A model generated the notes under the pieces. It made no database searches. It was given only the letters and a program-made list of their open reading frames with translations, and was not told the origin of the DNA. The translations under genes were made by a program, and so were the position numbers. This document shows, in pieces, positions 8,667 through 16,397 of a stretch of 35,123 nt of DNA (its first letter is position 1; the number at the start of each line of letters is the position of its first letter). Origin of the DNA: an uncultured Helicobacteraceae bacterium (lineage in GTDB: Bacteria > Campylobacterota > Campylobacteria > Campylobacterales > UBA6016); NCBI GenBank assembly GCA_937973585.1, contig CALJKN010000116.1:1-35123 (forward strand). Direction: 5' to 3'.

Positions 8667-9587
8667 TCATCGTCTTATCGGCATATTCCAGTCGTTACCC
8701 CACTCATCCCAAGAACCGGTATAGACCTTCACATTTTTGTAGCCAAGTTTTTCAAGTACGGTAGCTATATACGAGCCCCTTCCTGCGCCGACATGGCAGT
8801 AGGTGTAGATTGTTTTATCTCTGGAGATACCGAATTTTTCGAGAGCTGCTTTCATCTCATCTTCTGTTTTGTATGAAAGTTTTTTTGTAGCATCACTAAA
8901 GTTTGTCCACTCCATAAATTTGGAATTAGGAATGTGTCCGCCTCTTGCGACATTATCTAGTTTTGAAGAGCCGATTATCTCCTCAATCCTTCGGGTGTCT
9001 ATTATCATATATTGTGAGCTAGAGCCGTTTTTTTCTATGTCTTGTACTGCTTTTAGTACATCTTCTTTTGAAGCGATTATGTCATAGTTTATTTTTTTAG
9101 GGTCTATCTTAAAAGTTTTTTGGGCAACTTTAGGCTCTGCCCCTTTTACTATTTTTACCCCTTCGTTTTTTAGCTGGGCTATACCACCGTTAACTATCTT
9201 GACCTTATTGTGTCCAAAGCTTTTGAAAAAATGCCACACGCCTGAGGCATTCGGTCCTTTAAAATCGTCATAGGCCACTACAAGAGTATCATTATCTATA
9301 CCCTTTGAACCGATAAATTTTTCCGCTTCATCAATACACATATACAAAGGCGCACAGTGTAGATGCCCCGTAATATCCGAGTGGTGAAGATGGTGGGCAT
9401 CCATATTCATGGAGCCTTCTACGTGATTAAGTTTGAAAACATCGTCATTGTCTCCGCTCACAAAAACGACGCCCGGTTTACCTAGTAACTCTTTTGCTTC
9501 TTTTGCGGAGATTGAAATATCGTCCGCCAAAACTGAAACGACGGCAACCGAAGAGAACAGGCAAAGCGATGCCAATAGCTTCTTCAT
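8667..9587 (-). CDS. Periplasmic tandem-rhodanese sulfurtransferase with a CX5R loop
   Basis: This 306-residue protein has a Sec signal peptide (cleavage near VLA-DD, residue 21) and two rhodanese domains. The inactive N-terminal domain has a His-rich insert (six His in residues 65-77, HHLHHSDITGHLHC). The C-terminal domain has the active Cys264 in YCHVGAGRGS. Ordinary rhodaneses have CxxxxR or CxxGV(R/T); here Cys to Arg270 is CX5R, one residue longer, as in Cdc25/arsenate-reductase-like rhodaneses that accept bulkier substrates. The sequence ends with the classical GSWDEWGN block. It has AAAGGAG upstream and overlaps the molybdoenzyme coding region or its upstream ATG, so it is the first gene of the operon. 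A sulfane-sulfur or selenium carrier role is inferred. Confidence 0.9.
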   Translation of the reverse strand: MKKLLASLCLFSSVAVVSVLADDISISAKEAKELLGKPGVVFVSGDNDDVFKLNHVEGSMNMDAHHLHHSDITGHLHCAPLYMCIDEAEKFIGSKGIDNDTLVVAYDDFKGPNASGVWHFFKSFGHNKVKIVNGGIAQLKNEGVKIVKGAEPKVAQKTFKIDPKKINYDIIASKEDVLKAVQDIEKNGSSSQYMIIDTRRIEEIIGSSKLDNVARGGHIPNSKFMEWTNFSDATKKLSYKTEDEMKAALEKFGISRDKTIYTYCHVGAGRGSYIATVLEKLGYKNVKVYTGSWDEWGNDWNMPIRR

Positions 9588-9624
9588 AAACGCTCCTTTT
9601 AGCTCTTCATTGGATTAGCTTTTT

Positions 9625-9640
9625 GCTTAATATGCAAGGG
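9625..9640 (-). promoter_or_regulatory. Candidate promoter -10 region of the rhodanese-molybdoenzyme operon
   Basis: On the minus strand this reads CCCTTGCATATTAAGC, about 40-50 bases before the rhodanese start. It is an AT-rich -10-like element with no obvious -35, as usual in Campylobacterota. It lies between the start codon and the 11-bp-spaced motif, at the distance expected for an activator-dependent promoter. The exact hexamer is uncertain. Confidence 0.35.
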
Positions 9641-9660
9641 TTTAAATTTTAAGTAAACTT

Positions 9661-9679
9661 GTCTTAATGCAGTCTTAAT
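9661..9679. promoter_or_regulatory. Tandem GTCTTAAT motif, 11-bp spacing (regulator site)
   Basis: GTCTTAAT occurs at 9661-9668 and again at 9672-9679, exactly 11 bp apart, about one helical turn. Head-to-tail half-sites with this spacing are typical of OmpR/PhoB-family response regulators. It sits upstream of the candidate promoter for the rhodanese operon and in the intergenic gap shared with the divergent gene at 9854. No cognate regulator gene lies beside it. Confidence 0.45.
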
Positions 9680-9853
9680 TTTATTAACCAAAGTTATTAT
9701 TATTTTTACTTAAATAAGTATAAGTGAAACATACGTAATAATTGTGTTTGCTTTATAAAAATACCCTTAAATAACAGGATTTGTTGGTTTTTTTCATAAA
9801 GAATCGGTTATTATCAAAACAAAAGTTTTTATAAAAAATAATTGGGGCTTATT

Positions 9854-10246
9854 ATGAATATTTCTAATACCGATGATAACAAAAGCTTAATTTTAGGCAA
9901 CCTTGGGTTTTATCTATACGAGATACTCGGTTCCGACTACAGCGGAATATACCTTAGCAACAAAGAAGTGGTAGATATTGCACAAAAAATGGGCATAGAT
10001 GTAAAAATAGGTGAAACACAAAAAGTACTCGGCACATTAATCAAAGAGGCAAAAGAAAGAGGTGCCGCCGATACTGTTTTATCATTTTTGGCAGATATCG
10101 TCACATCCAGAATTTCAACATATGAAGAGTTGGCAAAAAACTACGAAAAAGCCTCAGATGCGACAGACGAATGGATAATTAAGGCAAAAAGAGCCAAAAG
10201 AAAACTAGAAAATGCGATAACGGAGTTACGAAATGCAACAAAATAA
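9854..10246 (+). CDS. Conserved-looking helical protein coupled to Mrp ATPase
   Basis: I do not recognise this 130-residue cytoplasmic protein. I start it at ATG 9854, preceded by TTGGGGCTT; an earlier in-frame TTG at 9842 has no ribosome site. The chain is charged and largely helical, with a Lys/Arg/Glu-rich C-terminus (KAKRAKRKLENAITELRN) likely to form a coiled coil. It overlaps the Mrp-type ATPase gene by 14 bp, so the two are probably co-translated and may act together. The upstream 250 bp is very AT-rich and holds the divergent promoter region. Confidence 0.7.
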   Translation: MNISNTDDNKSLILGNLGFYLYEILGSDYSGIYLSNKEVVDIAQKMGIDVKIGETQKVLGTLIKEAKERGAADTVLSFLADIVTSRISTYEELAKNYEKASDATDEWIIKAKRAKRKLENAITELRNATK

Positions 10247-11063
10247 CAAAAAACCGACTACATACGGCACTTTTGAAAATCCAAACGACAGGGCAAAGTT
10301 TGCAAAACATGTCATAGCGGTCACGAGCGGTAAAGGTGGAGTCGGCAAAAGTACGGTAAGCGCAAACCTATCGGTGGCATTAGCCCAAGCCGGATTTAAG
10401 GTCGGAATACTCGATGCGGACATATACGGTCCGGATATACCGAGGCTACTAAATATCAGAAACGACACACTAAAGTGGGGTAGTGACGACAAAATCATCC
10501 CGTCCGAAAACTATGGACTCAAGATTATGTCGGTAGGGATTACTACGCCGACACCGGATACCCCGCTTGTCTGGAGAAGCTCGGTTGCGGTTAGCGCACT
10601 TGTGCAGCTCATTGAGGATGTGGCATGGGGCGAGCTTGATTTTTTGGTTATCGATATGCCCCCTGGAACCGGAGATATACAGCTGACTGTCGCTCAGGAG
10701 ATGAAAATATCTGCCGGAATACTGGTTACAACACCTCAGGCGGTGGCTACGGATGATGTCAGCAGGGCGATTAGAATGTTTCAAGATATTAAGGTTCCGA
10801 TCGCCGGAATCATAGAAAATATGAGTTATTTTGTAACGCCGGATACAAAAGCGAGATATGACATCTTCGGTAGCGGAGGCGGTGAGATGTTGGCCGCAAA
10901 CTACGGCGTAAACCTACTTGGTCAAATTCCGCTTTTGATGCAGGTAAGAGAGCTTAGCGACGAGGGGATGCCCCCCGTGGCGCACGCCGATGAAGAGTAC
11001 AAAAAATACTACAGAGATATAGCCGAGTCTCTGGTGGACTATCTAAAGGTAAAACAGGGGTGA
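10233..11063 (+). CDS. Mrp/NBP35-family P-loop ATPase lacking the CxxC motif
   Basis: This is a 276-residue deviant-Walker ATPase. It has the P-loop SGKGGVGKST (residues 32-41), DADIYGPDIPR (61-71), the Walker B DMPPGTGD (141-148) and the family blocks ENMSYF and DIFGSGGGE. The family carries or transfers Fe-S clusters. Two usual elements are missing: the N-terminal MIP18/DUF59 domain, and the CPxC pair that bridges a cluster between monomers. At the expected place the chain reads VTPDTK, with Thr202 and Thr205 where Cys would be. The fold and ATPase are secure, but cluster carriage in the canonical way is doubtful. It is co-translated with the preceding gene. Confidence 0.88.
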   Translation: MQQNNKKPTTYGTFENPNDRAKFAKHVIAVTSGKGGVGKSTVSANLSVALAQAGFKVGILDADIYGPDIPRLLNIRNDTLKWGSDDKIIPSENYGLKIMSVGITTPTPDTPLVWRSSVAVSALVQLIEDVAWGELDFLVIDMPPGTGDIQLTVAQEMKISAGILVTTPQAVATDDVSRAIRMFQDIKVPIAGIIENMSYFVTPDTKARYDIFGSGGGEMLAANYGVNLLGQIPLLMQVRELSDEGMPPVAHADEEYKKYYRDIAESLVDYLKVKQG

Positions 11064-11074
11064 TTTTACCCCTG
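11055..11074 (-). terminator. Hairpin terminator between convergent genes
   Basis: CAGGGGT and ACCCCTG form a perfect 7-bp stem around a 6-base loop and cover the stop codons of both convergent genes. On the minus strand the stem is followed by TTTT, so it best serves the 11066-11665 gene and may also stop plus-strand transcription. Confidence 0.65.
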
Positions 11075-11665
11075 CACATCAAGCGTTTTACCGCCTAGAG
11101 CCTCTATTTTTTTATCTATCTGCTCAAGTGCTTTTGTGAGGGTGTCATAGGCTATTTGGGGTAGTTTTTCTCCCCATACCGCCTCGGCCTCTCTAAACCC
11201 CCTCATAACACCCTCTCTTCCTGCCTTTAGCTTTTCAAGGTCGCTTCCGCCACCGCTCAATACAAAGCCGGATATCCTTTCGGCAGTTTTCGAAATCCCG
11301 AAAAAGCCGTCATCACTTACCAACTCTTTGGCCTCGTCCTGACTTATTTCGGATAATTTTTTACCGCTGTAGCCTATATCGCCCAAATCGCCGAGTTGAT
11401 CTAGCATCTCTTTTATTTTATTGATGTTTTGACCTATCCCTTGCGTTCCGAAACTACTGATAGATATTTTTTGGACGCTAACCGTAAACTCCATCAAATA
11501 CGAATCGGAAATACTTTTGCCTGTTATTTCGCCGCTTTTTATCTGCTTTAGAGTCTCGTCATCAAACGGGGTTTTGTTTGAACCCTCTTCACCATCGCTG
11601 TTTTTTAGTTTAAAATTTAACGTATAAGACTCATAATTTACCGCTACACCGTTTTTTACCTGCAT
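11066..11665 (-). CDS. Uncharacterised protein (family often labelled 'hydrogenase-4 component G')
   Basis: This is a 199-residue protein. I start it at ATG 11665, nine bases after AGGAGG; a TTG six codons earlier would place the ribosome site inside the gene. There is no signal peptide. The N-terminal part has a beta-rich region with MEFTVSVQKISISSFGTQG, and the C-terminal half shows VSDDGFFGISKTAERI and the helical ...GREGVMRGFREAEAVWGEKLPQIAYDTL... segment. Similar Campylobacterota proteins are, as I recall, deposited as 'hydrogenase-4 component G', a label with no experimental basis I know of. No hydrogenase genes are nearby. Function unknown. Confidence 0.72.
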   Translation of the reverse strand: MQVKNGVAVNYESYTLNFKLKNSDGEEGSNKTPFDDETLKQIKSGEITGKSISDSYLMEFTVSVQKISISSFGTQGIGQNINKIKEMLDQLGDLGDIGYSGKKLSEISQDEAKELVSDDGFFGISKTAERISGFVLSGGGSDLEKLKAGREGVMRGFREAEAVWGEKLPQIAYDTLTKALEQIDKKIEALGGKTLDVQG

Positions 11666-11826
11666 CTCAATAGCCCTCCTCAAAATTATCTATATATTAC
11701 ATCGTCTTTTTTTAGAAATAACAAAATAATTTTCGACCTAAAAACAGATAAAAATTATCTTAAAAAGGAGCGTTATTTGCTTGCCATTTACATTGTATTT
11801 GACCATTAAACAGAGAAAATTGACTT

Positions 11827-12243
11827 ATGACTATTTTTAATATGCACCCGTATTTTATCGGCTCCACCGGAAAAACATTCAAAACCGGACAAAAAACTTC
11901 CAATATAGATATTCACAACAAACGGTTCGTAAGCTCAAGCGAGAATTCGTCTGCAACGGAGAGGGAGACCGTATTTCACTATTTCTCGGACGGTTCGGCA
12001 ATCTATGGAAGCTATGACGGAGGGGAGATAAAAAAAGGATCTTTTGTCGGAAAATACAAAGAAGAGGACAAGATAGAACTACTTTATCACTGTGTCACAA
12101 ACGACGGGAAAATACTAGGCGGTTGGTCGTTTGGGGTATTATCGGAGAGCGCCGACGGACTTGTCGCTATAAAATTTGAATGGGGATGGCTCTACGGTCA
12201 AAATGGAGGGGGAACCTCTAGCTATATTGAGCTAAGACCATAA
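11827..12243 (+). CDS. Small beta-rich protein ('n-acetylglutamate synthase'-labelled family)
   Basis: This 138-residue protein has no signal peptide or membrane segment. After a variable N-terminus it follows the layout of a small bacterial family with GKTF, ETVFHYF...G..IYGSYDGGEIKKGSFVGK and a closing WEWxxGxxxxGxSxIEE-like stretch (here FEWGWLYGQNGGGTSSYIELRP). Members are often annotated as n-acetylglutamate synthase, which is very likely wrong because no acetyltransferase motif is present. The repeated G..YGSYDGGEI pattern recalls MORN-like strands. It runs convergently with the PP2C gene. The ribosome site is weak (AGAG). Function unknown. Confidence 0.7.
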   Translation: MTIFNMHPYFIGSTGKTFKTGQKTSNIDIHNKRFVSSSENSSATERETVFHYFSDGSAIYGSYDGGEIKKGSFVGKYKEEDKIELLYHCVTNDGKILGGWSFGVLSESADGLVAIKFEWGWLYGQNGGGTSSYIELRP

Positions 12244-12268
12244 CCCAGACCGCAATATTTCATCTTTA

Positions 12269-13123
12269 TTATATTTTTGCGAAATGTATAACGGTTAGAT
12301 CATCGTCCAGAGTTGCATTTTTGGCTTTTTCTTCGACCGATGCTATAGTATCTTTGTCAAATAGCTTTGAAATCTCATCGCATTCAGAAGAGTAAACTCC
12401 CCCTTCCACAAGTCCGTCGCTATACAAAAGAAGCTTTTTGAAATCTCCGAGTTCTATTGTCTGCGGGTTCCAGTTTGGCATAAAATTCATAGCCGGAGGG
12501 TTATTGGAGCGAAACTGCAACACGCTCTCCCCATCCAATATTGCCGCCGGATACATACCGGCCATCGCATAGCTAACCTCTTTAAAGTCGGGGCTAAACC
12601 AAAAAAATGCGCCGCTTAGCTGCTCGCCGTCGGATAGCATCGTCTCAAATAGATACGACAGACGGGAGAGCATCTGCCCCAAATTATCAACCTGAAGTAT
12701 CGCCTGTTTGACAAACGAGGCAAGGGCAAAAGATGTCAAAGAGGGCAATAACCCATGCCCCATTGCATCTATCAAATAGACAAAAGCCCCGCCGCATCTG
12801 GTTTTGTGCAGAGAGTACGCATCACCGCTTAATATATCGGCCGCCAGATAGACGATTTTTATATCAAAATTTTCATCATCCTCAAAATCATTCGCAATCA
12901 TCGCTTTTTGTTTGCGGTGAGCCATCTCCTGTTCATTTTTGGCCTGTTCGTTCAATTTTTGGAGGGTGTCTTGCTGCCTGTCGCTAAGATGGATAATTTT
13001 GTCCAGTCTTTTTGTATTTTTTGAATAAGCCTTGGTTATTTTGGATAACACCGATTTTACTTTTTCAATATCTCCCTCTTGCTCTATTGCGGCTTGGGCT
13101 TCGTTTATGAGAGTCTCTTCCAC
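12269..13123 (-). CDS. Cytosolic PP2C/SpoIIE phosphatase with shared N-terminal helix
   Basis: This 284-residue cytoplasmic Ser/Thr phosphatase belongs to the SpoIIE branch. Residues about 31-60 hold the helix KNTKRLDKIIHLSDRQQ, shared with the kinase at 15326 and the HD-GYP protein at 17346. The PP2C domain follows (about 80-284), with metal-binding motifs DILSGD, LIDAMGHG, YSDGL and DDDLTV, so it should be active. No membrane or sensor domain is present. It is divergent from the SiaA-like phosphatase gene across a 161-bp intergenic region. SpoIIE phosphatases normally dephosphorylate partner-switch proteins; here the likely substrate is the SiaC-like protein, an inference from gene linkage. 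Confidence 0.88.
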   Translation of the reverse strand: MEETLINEAQAAIEQEGDIEKVKSVLSKITKAYSKNTKRLDKIIHLSDRQQDTLQKLNEQAKNEQEMAHRKQKAMIANDFEDDENFDIKIVYLAADILSGDAYSLHKTRCGGAFVYLIDAMGHGLLPSLTSFALASFVKQAILQVDNLGQMLSRLSYLFETMLSDGEQLSGAFFWFSPDFKEVSYAMAGMYPAAILDGESVLQFRSNNPPAMNFMPNWNPQTIELGDFKKLLLYSDGLVEGGVYSSECDEISKLFDKDTIASVEEKAKNATLDDDLTVIHFAKI

Positions 13124-13284
13124 TTGAATCTGCTCCGGCGTATTCCGAAAAATCGGTTTTTGTGAAAATTATATCTAAAACGTAATTCAAAAAAATGCGA
13201 ATTTTATCAAATCCTCTTAAGTCAAGCTTAGTGTGTTAGAATATAAAAAATAATCAAATATAAAACCATCCAAAAAGGGCTTGT
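13124..13284. promoter_or_regulatory. Divergent promoter region of the two PP2C genes
   Basis: This 161-bp gap separates two divergent phosphatase genes. The plus side has an AT-rich GTGTTAGAATATAAA stretch (about 13231-13246) that could be an extended -10. AAAAAGGGCTTGT just before 13285 supplies a ribosome site. No strong palindrome or repeat was seen. A shared regulatory region would tie expression of the two phosphatases together. Confidence 0.35.
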
Positions 13285-14940
13285 ATGGCGGCTTTAAGAT
13301 ATAGTATAAGGGTCAAGATATTTGTTTTTACCATTTTGGTAAACTTGCTGCTTGTCGCCTGCTACACCGGTTATCTATATCATACAAACGAAAAAGCCCT
13401 AAACGACAAAATAACCGCAAAACTGTCGGCGGTTGCCGAGACACTCCGAATAAGTACCGATGAATACCACAAAAAAATAGAAAATAACGCATCAATAACC
13501 TCCGAAGAATACAACAAGGTTAAGGGCGAACTGTCAAGACTTGCCGAAAATGTCGGTGTCGAGTATATATACACCCTTGTTGCCAGAGATCAAAAGGCCT
13601 ACTATACGGCTGACTCATATACAAAAGAGGATCTAAAACAGGGGAGAATCACTAAGTTTTTTGAAATTTACCAAGATGCTCCAAAAGGGGTATTTGATGC
13701 CGTAAAAACAAAAAAACCGGTCTTTGAGGACTACTCCGATAGCTACGGCAAACACAGATCCATTTTCCTCCCCGTTACTGTCGGGGACGATGATGCGAAA
13801 ACATATATAATAGGCATTGATATATCCATAGGCGATATAGATGCCGCCGTAGCCGAGATTATTCAAAACTCCATTATTTATGCTTTATTCTCGCTATTAT
13901 TTGCCCTTGCTATGTCGTACATTATGTACAACCCGATGCTTTACTCTATAGTCGAGCTATCCGGAATTACAAAAGAGGTTGCACGAGGAAACTTCTCCGC
14001 CAGAAGTAGCGTCGTCAGAAAAGACGAGATAGGAGATCTATCTGAATCTATTAACCATATGATTGTCTCGCTTGGTGAGTTGGTAGAAAATATCGAAGAG
14101 AAAGTAGAGGAGCGGACCGAAACTCTCAGCAAAGCGATGACCGAGGTAAAAGAGCTTCATAAAAGCGTTAGAGATTCGATAGAGTATGCCTCCATGATTC
14201 AGTCGGCACTAATACCGACTTTTGATATATTAAAGCCGTATTTTTCGGATTGTTTTTCAATATGGCAACCAAAAGATACGGTCAGCGGCGATATCTATAT
14301 GTTTGAAAGCTTTATGGATAGACACTCTTGTCTTATTTTTGTGATAGACTGTACCGGCCACGGCGTTCCAGGGGCTTTTGTAACGATGCTTGTAAAAGCG
14401 ATTGAGAGAAATATAATATCCCATATCGGTGCCCATCCGGACAAAGAGATAAGTCCGGCGCATATTTTGGCTGTTTTTAATAGAAGCATAAGGCACCTTC
14501 TAAAACAAGACGAAAAAGAGTCGTGTTCAAATGCCGGTTTTGACGGAACTATATTTTATTATAATAAACAAGATAAAATTGTAAAGTTTGCCTCGGCTCA
14601 AAATCACGTTTTATTGATGCGTGGGGAGGAGCCGATATGGTACAAAGGGGACAGGCAAAGCGTAGGCTACAAACACAGTGATCCTAATTATGTCTTCACG
14701 GAACAGGTTATAGAGGTTCAAAAAGGGGACTTCTTTTTCCTCTCGACCGATGGGCTATACGACCAAAACGGCGGAGAAAAAGATATCCCTCTGGGTCGTA
14801 GAAAAATCGAAAAATTACTGGTCGAATATGCGGGCGAGCCTCTAAATGAGATAAAAGAGCTAATACTCTGCGAGCTTGGGGCATATCAGGGTAGCAATCC
14901 GAGAAACGACGATGTTTCGTTTGTCGGGCTTAAAATATAA
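13285..14940 (+). CDS. SiaA-like membrane PP2C phosphatase with HAMP domain
   Basis: This is a 551-residue inner-membrane sensor phosphatase. It has TM1 at about 12-32, a periplasmic sensing domain (about 33-195), TM2 at about 197-215, HAMP (about 216-268, with RKDEIGDL), a coiled coil, and a SpoIIE-type PP2C domain (about 300-551) with SGD at 334-336, DCTGHG at 355-360, STDGLYDQ and RNDDVSF. This is the architecture of Pseudomonas aeruginosa SiaA, which dephosphorylates SiaC in response to an external signal. The same operon carries SiaB- and SiaC-like genes, so the orthologous role is well supported. The ligand is unknown. Confidence 0.9.
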   Translation: MAALRYSIRVKIFVFTILVNLLLVACYTGYLYHTNEKALNDKITAKLSAVAETLRISTDEYHKKIENNASITSEEYNKVKGELSRLAENVGVEYIYTLVARDQKAYYTADSYTKEDLKQGRITKFFEIYQDAPKGVFDAVKTKKPVFEDYSDSYGKHRSIFLPVTVGDDDAKTYIIGIDISIGDIDAAVAEIIQNSIIYALFSLLFALAMSYIMYNPMLYSIVELSGITKEVARGNFSARSSVVRKDEIGDLSESINHMIVSLGELVENIEEKVEERTETLSKAMTEVKELHKSVRDSIEYASMIQSALIPTFDILKPYFSDCFSIWQPKDTVSGDIYMFESFMDRHSCLIFVIDCTGHGVPGAFVTMLVKAIERNIISHIGAHPDKEISPAHILAVFNRSIRHLLKQDEKESCSNAGFDGTIFYYNKQDKIVKFASAQNHVLLMRGEEPIWYKGDRQSVGYKHSDPNYVFTEQVIEVQKGDFFFLSTDGLYDQNGGEKDIPLGRRKIEKLLVEYAGEPLNEIKELILCELGAYQGSNPRNDDVSFVGLKI

Positions 14941-14966
14941 AAACTATAGACTATATAAGGTAATAA

Positions 14967-15326
14967 ATGGCAAAAGTTATGTTGGTAGACGACTCAAAGG
15001 TTTCCAGAAGAGTTGTCGGCGATTTGGTTACGGCACTCGGGCACACCGTGGTTCTAGAGGTTACTAGCGGCGAAGAGGCGGTAGAAAAATATGAAGCAGG
15101 CGTTGCCGACTGCATACTGATGGATGTAGAGATGGATGGAATCTCAGGGATTGAAGCGGCAAAACTTTTGACGCAAAAAGATCCTGATGCGAAAATCATC
15201 ATCGTTAGCTCCGTTTCCGAGGCTAACAGGCTAAAAGACGCTTATGCTAACGGCGCAAAAGGGAATGTCCAAAAGCCTGTTAACAAAGAATCTTTAGATC
15301 AAGCGATTAACGCAGTACTCGGATAA
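14967..15326 (+). CDS. Stand-alone CheY-like receiver
   Basis: This 119-residue protein is a single receiver domain with acidic pocket residues at DDS (8-9), phospho-acceptor Asp53 in LMDVEMDG, a Ser/Thr switch in IIIVSSVSE and the conserved Lys in QKPVN. There is no output domain. It overlaps the downstream histidine kinase start by one base and is therefore its likely phosphate acceptor. A CheX-type phosphatase gene lies about 3.6 kb downstream on the other strand and could reset it. The target of the phosphorylated form is unknown. Confidence 0.92.
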   Translation: MAKVMLVDDSKVSRRVVGDLVTALGHTVVLEVTSGEEAVEKYEAGVADCILMDVEMDGISGIEAAKLLTQKDPDAKIIIVSSVSEANRLKDAYANGAKGNVQKPVNKESLDQAINAVLG

Positions 15327-16336
15327 TGGCTAGACGTATGCTGAATTTGGAGAGGGTTACACAGATAGCCTCTATGCTCGACGGCGAAGAGAGGGTCGAT
15401 GTCCTCAAAAAAACGATAGTGGAGCTACTAGATGCATACGCCAAAAGTAGCAGAAGACTTGAAAAAATAACCAGATTAAGCGATAGACAACAAGTTAGGG
15501 TCTTAAGACTAAATGAGAGTCTGGAGGCGGCAAATGCCGAGCTAGACATATACAAAACCGATTTGGAGCAGAAGGTTGACGAAGAGACCTCAAAGAGGGT
15601 GCTCAACGAAAAAATCCTCCTACAAAACGGGAAAATGGCTGAGATGGGAAATATGCTAGGCGCAATCGTCCACCAGTGGAAACAGCCGATCTCGATTATC
15701 GGGATACTAACCGATGTCATAATAAAAGATTACGAAAACGGCGAACTTGATATTAAAAGCGCAATCGAGGATATCAAAACAATAAAAGAGAGATCTCACT
15801 TTTTATCGGAAACAATAGACGATTTTAGAAACTTCTTTAAACCAGACAAAGAAGCAAGGGAGTTTTGCCTTAGAGAGACCGTGGAGGAGATAGTAAAGAT
15901 AGTCTCTCATCAGGCTGTAATAAACGGCATTACAATCGAAGTATGCGGCGGAAAGGGGGAGCATACGATCGGGCTGCCGAATGAGATAAAACATGTCCTG
16001 TTAAACCTGATGAACAATTCGATGGAGGCAATCATCGAAAACCGTCAAAAGATTTCAGGGGAGCCGAAAATCAGGATTGAGATTAGAGAGGATACGGACA
16101 AAACAAAACTCTCGATTATGGACAACGGTGGCGGAATTCCTCAAAAAATCATGGAGAATCTATTTTTGCCGTACAACTCCACAAAAGGGGAGGCTGGAAC
16201 CGGAATAGGTCTTACTTTGGCAAAAACCATAATAGAAGAACATCACAGCGGGACGATTGATGCAAAAAACATCGACGGAGGGGCTGTTTTTTTGATAGAA
16301 TGGCCTAAGATTTCCTACAACTCAAGCTTTACATAG
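15326..16336 (+). CDS. Cytosolic histidine kinase with shared N-terminal helix
   Basis: This 336-residue kinase has no membrane segments. Residues 34-63 hold the motif KSSRRLEKITRLSDRQQ, also present in the PP2C at 12269 and the HD-GYP protein at 17346. A coiled coil follows, then the H-box GAIVHQWKQP (His116), and a HATPase domain with N-box NLMNNSMEAI, DNGGGIP and GTGIGLTLAK. All catalytic residues appear intact. With no sensor domain of its own, the N-terminal helix is the likely input. I infer it is gated by the SiaC-like protein and signals to the adjacent receiver. Confidence 0.9.
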   Translation: MARRMLNLERVTQIASMLDGEERVDVLKKTIVELLDAYAKSSRRLEKITRLSDRQQVRVLRLNESLEAANAELDIYKTDLEQKVDEETSKRVLNEKILLQNGKMAEMGNMLGAIVHQWKQPISIIGILTDVIIKDYENGELDIKSAIEDIKTIKERSHFLSETIDDFRNFFKPDKEAREFCLRETVEEIVKIVSHQAVINGITIEVCGGKGEHTIGLPNEIKHVLLNLMNNSMEAIIENRQKISGEPKIRIEIREDTDKTKLSIMDNGGGIPQKIMENLFLPYNSTKGEAGTGIGLTLAKTIIEEHHSGTIDAKNIDGGAVFLIEWPKISYNSSFT

Positions 16337-16397
16337 TTTTTGTCTATCTTATCGCAAAAATTGCTACGTTTTTAAAAACAACAAAGGGGCTGTTTCG

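Noticed and set aside
11066..11665. Hydrogenase-4 component G
   Set aside because: The label appears to come from automatic annotation; no hydrogenase or complex-I-like genes are nearby and no motif supports it.
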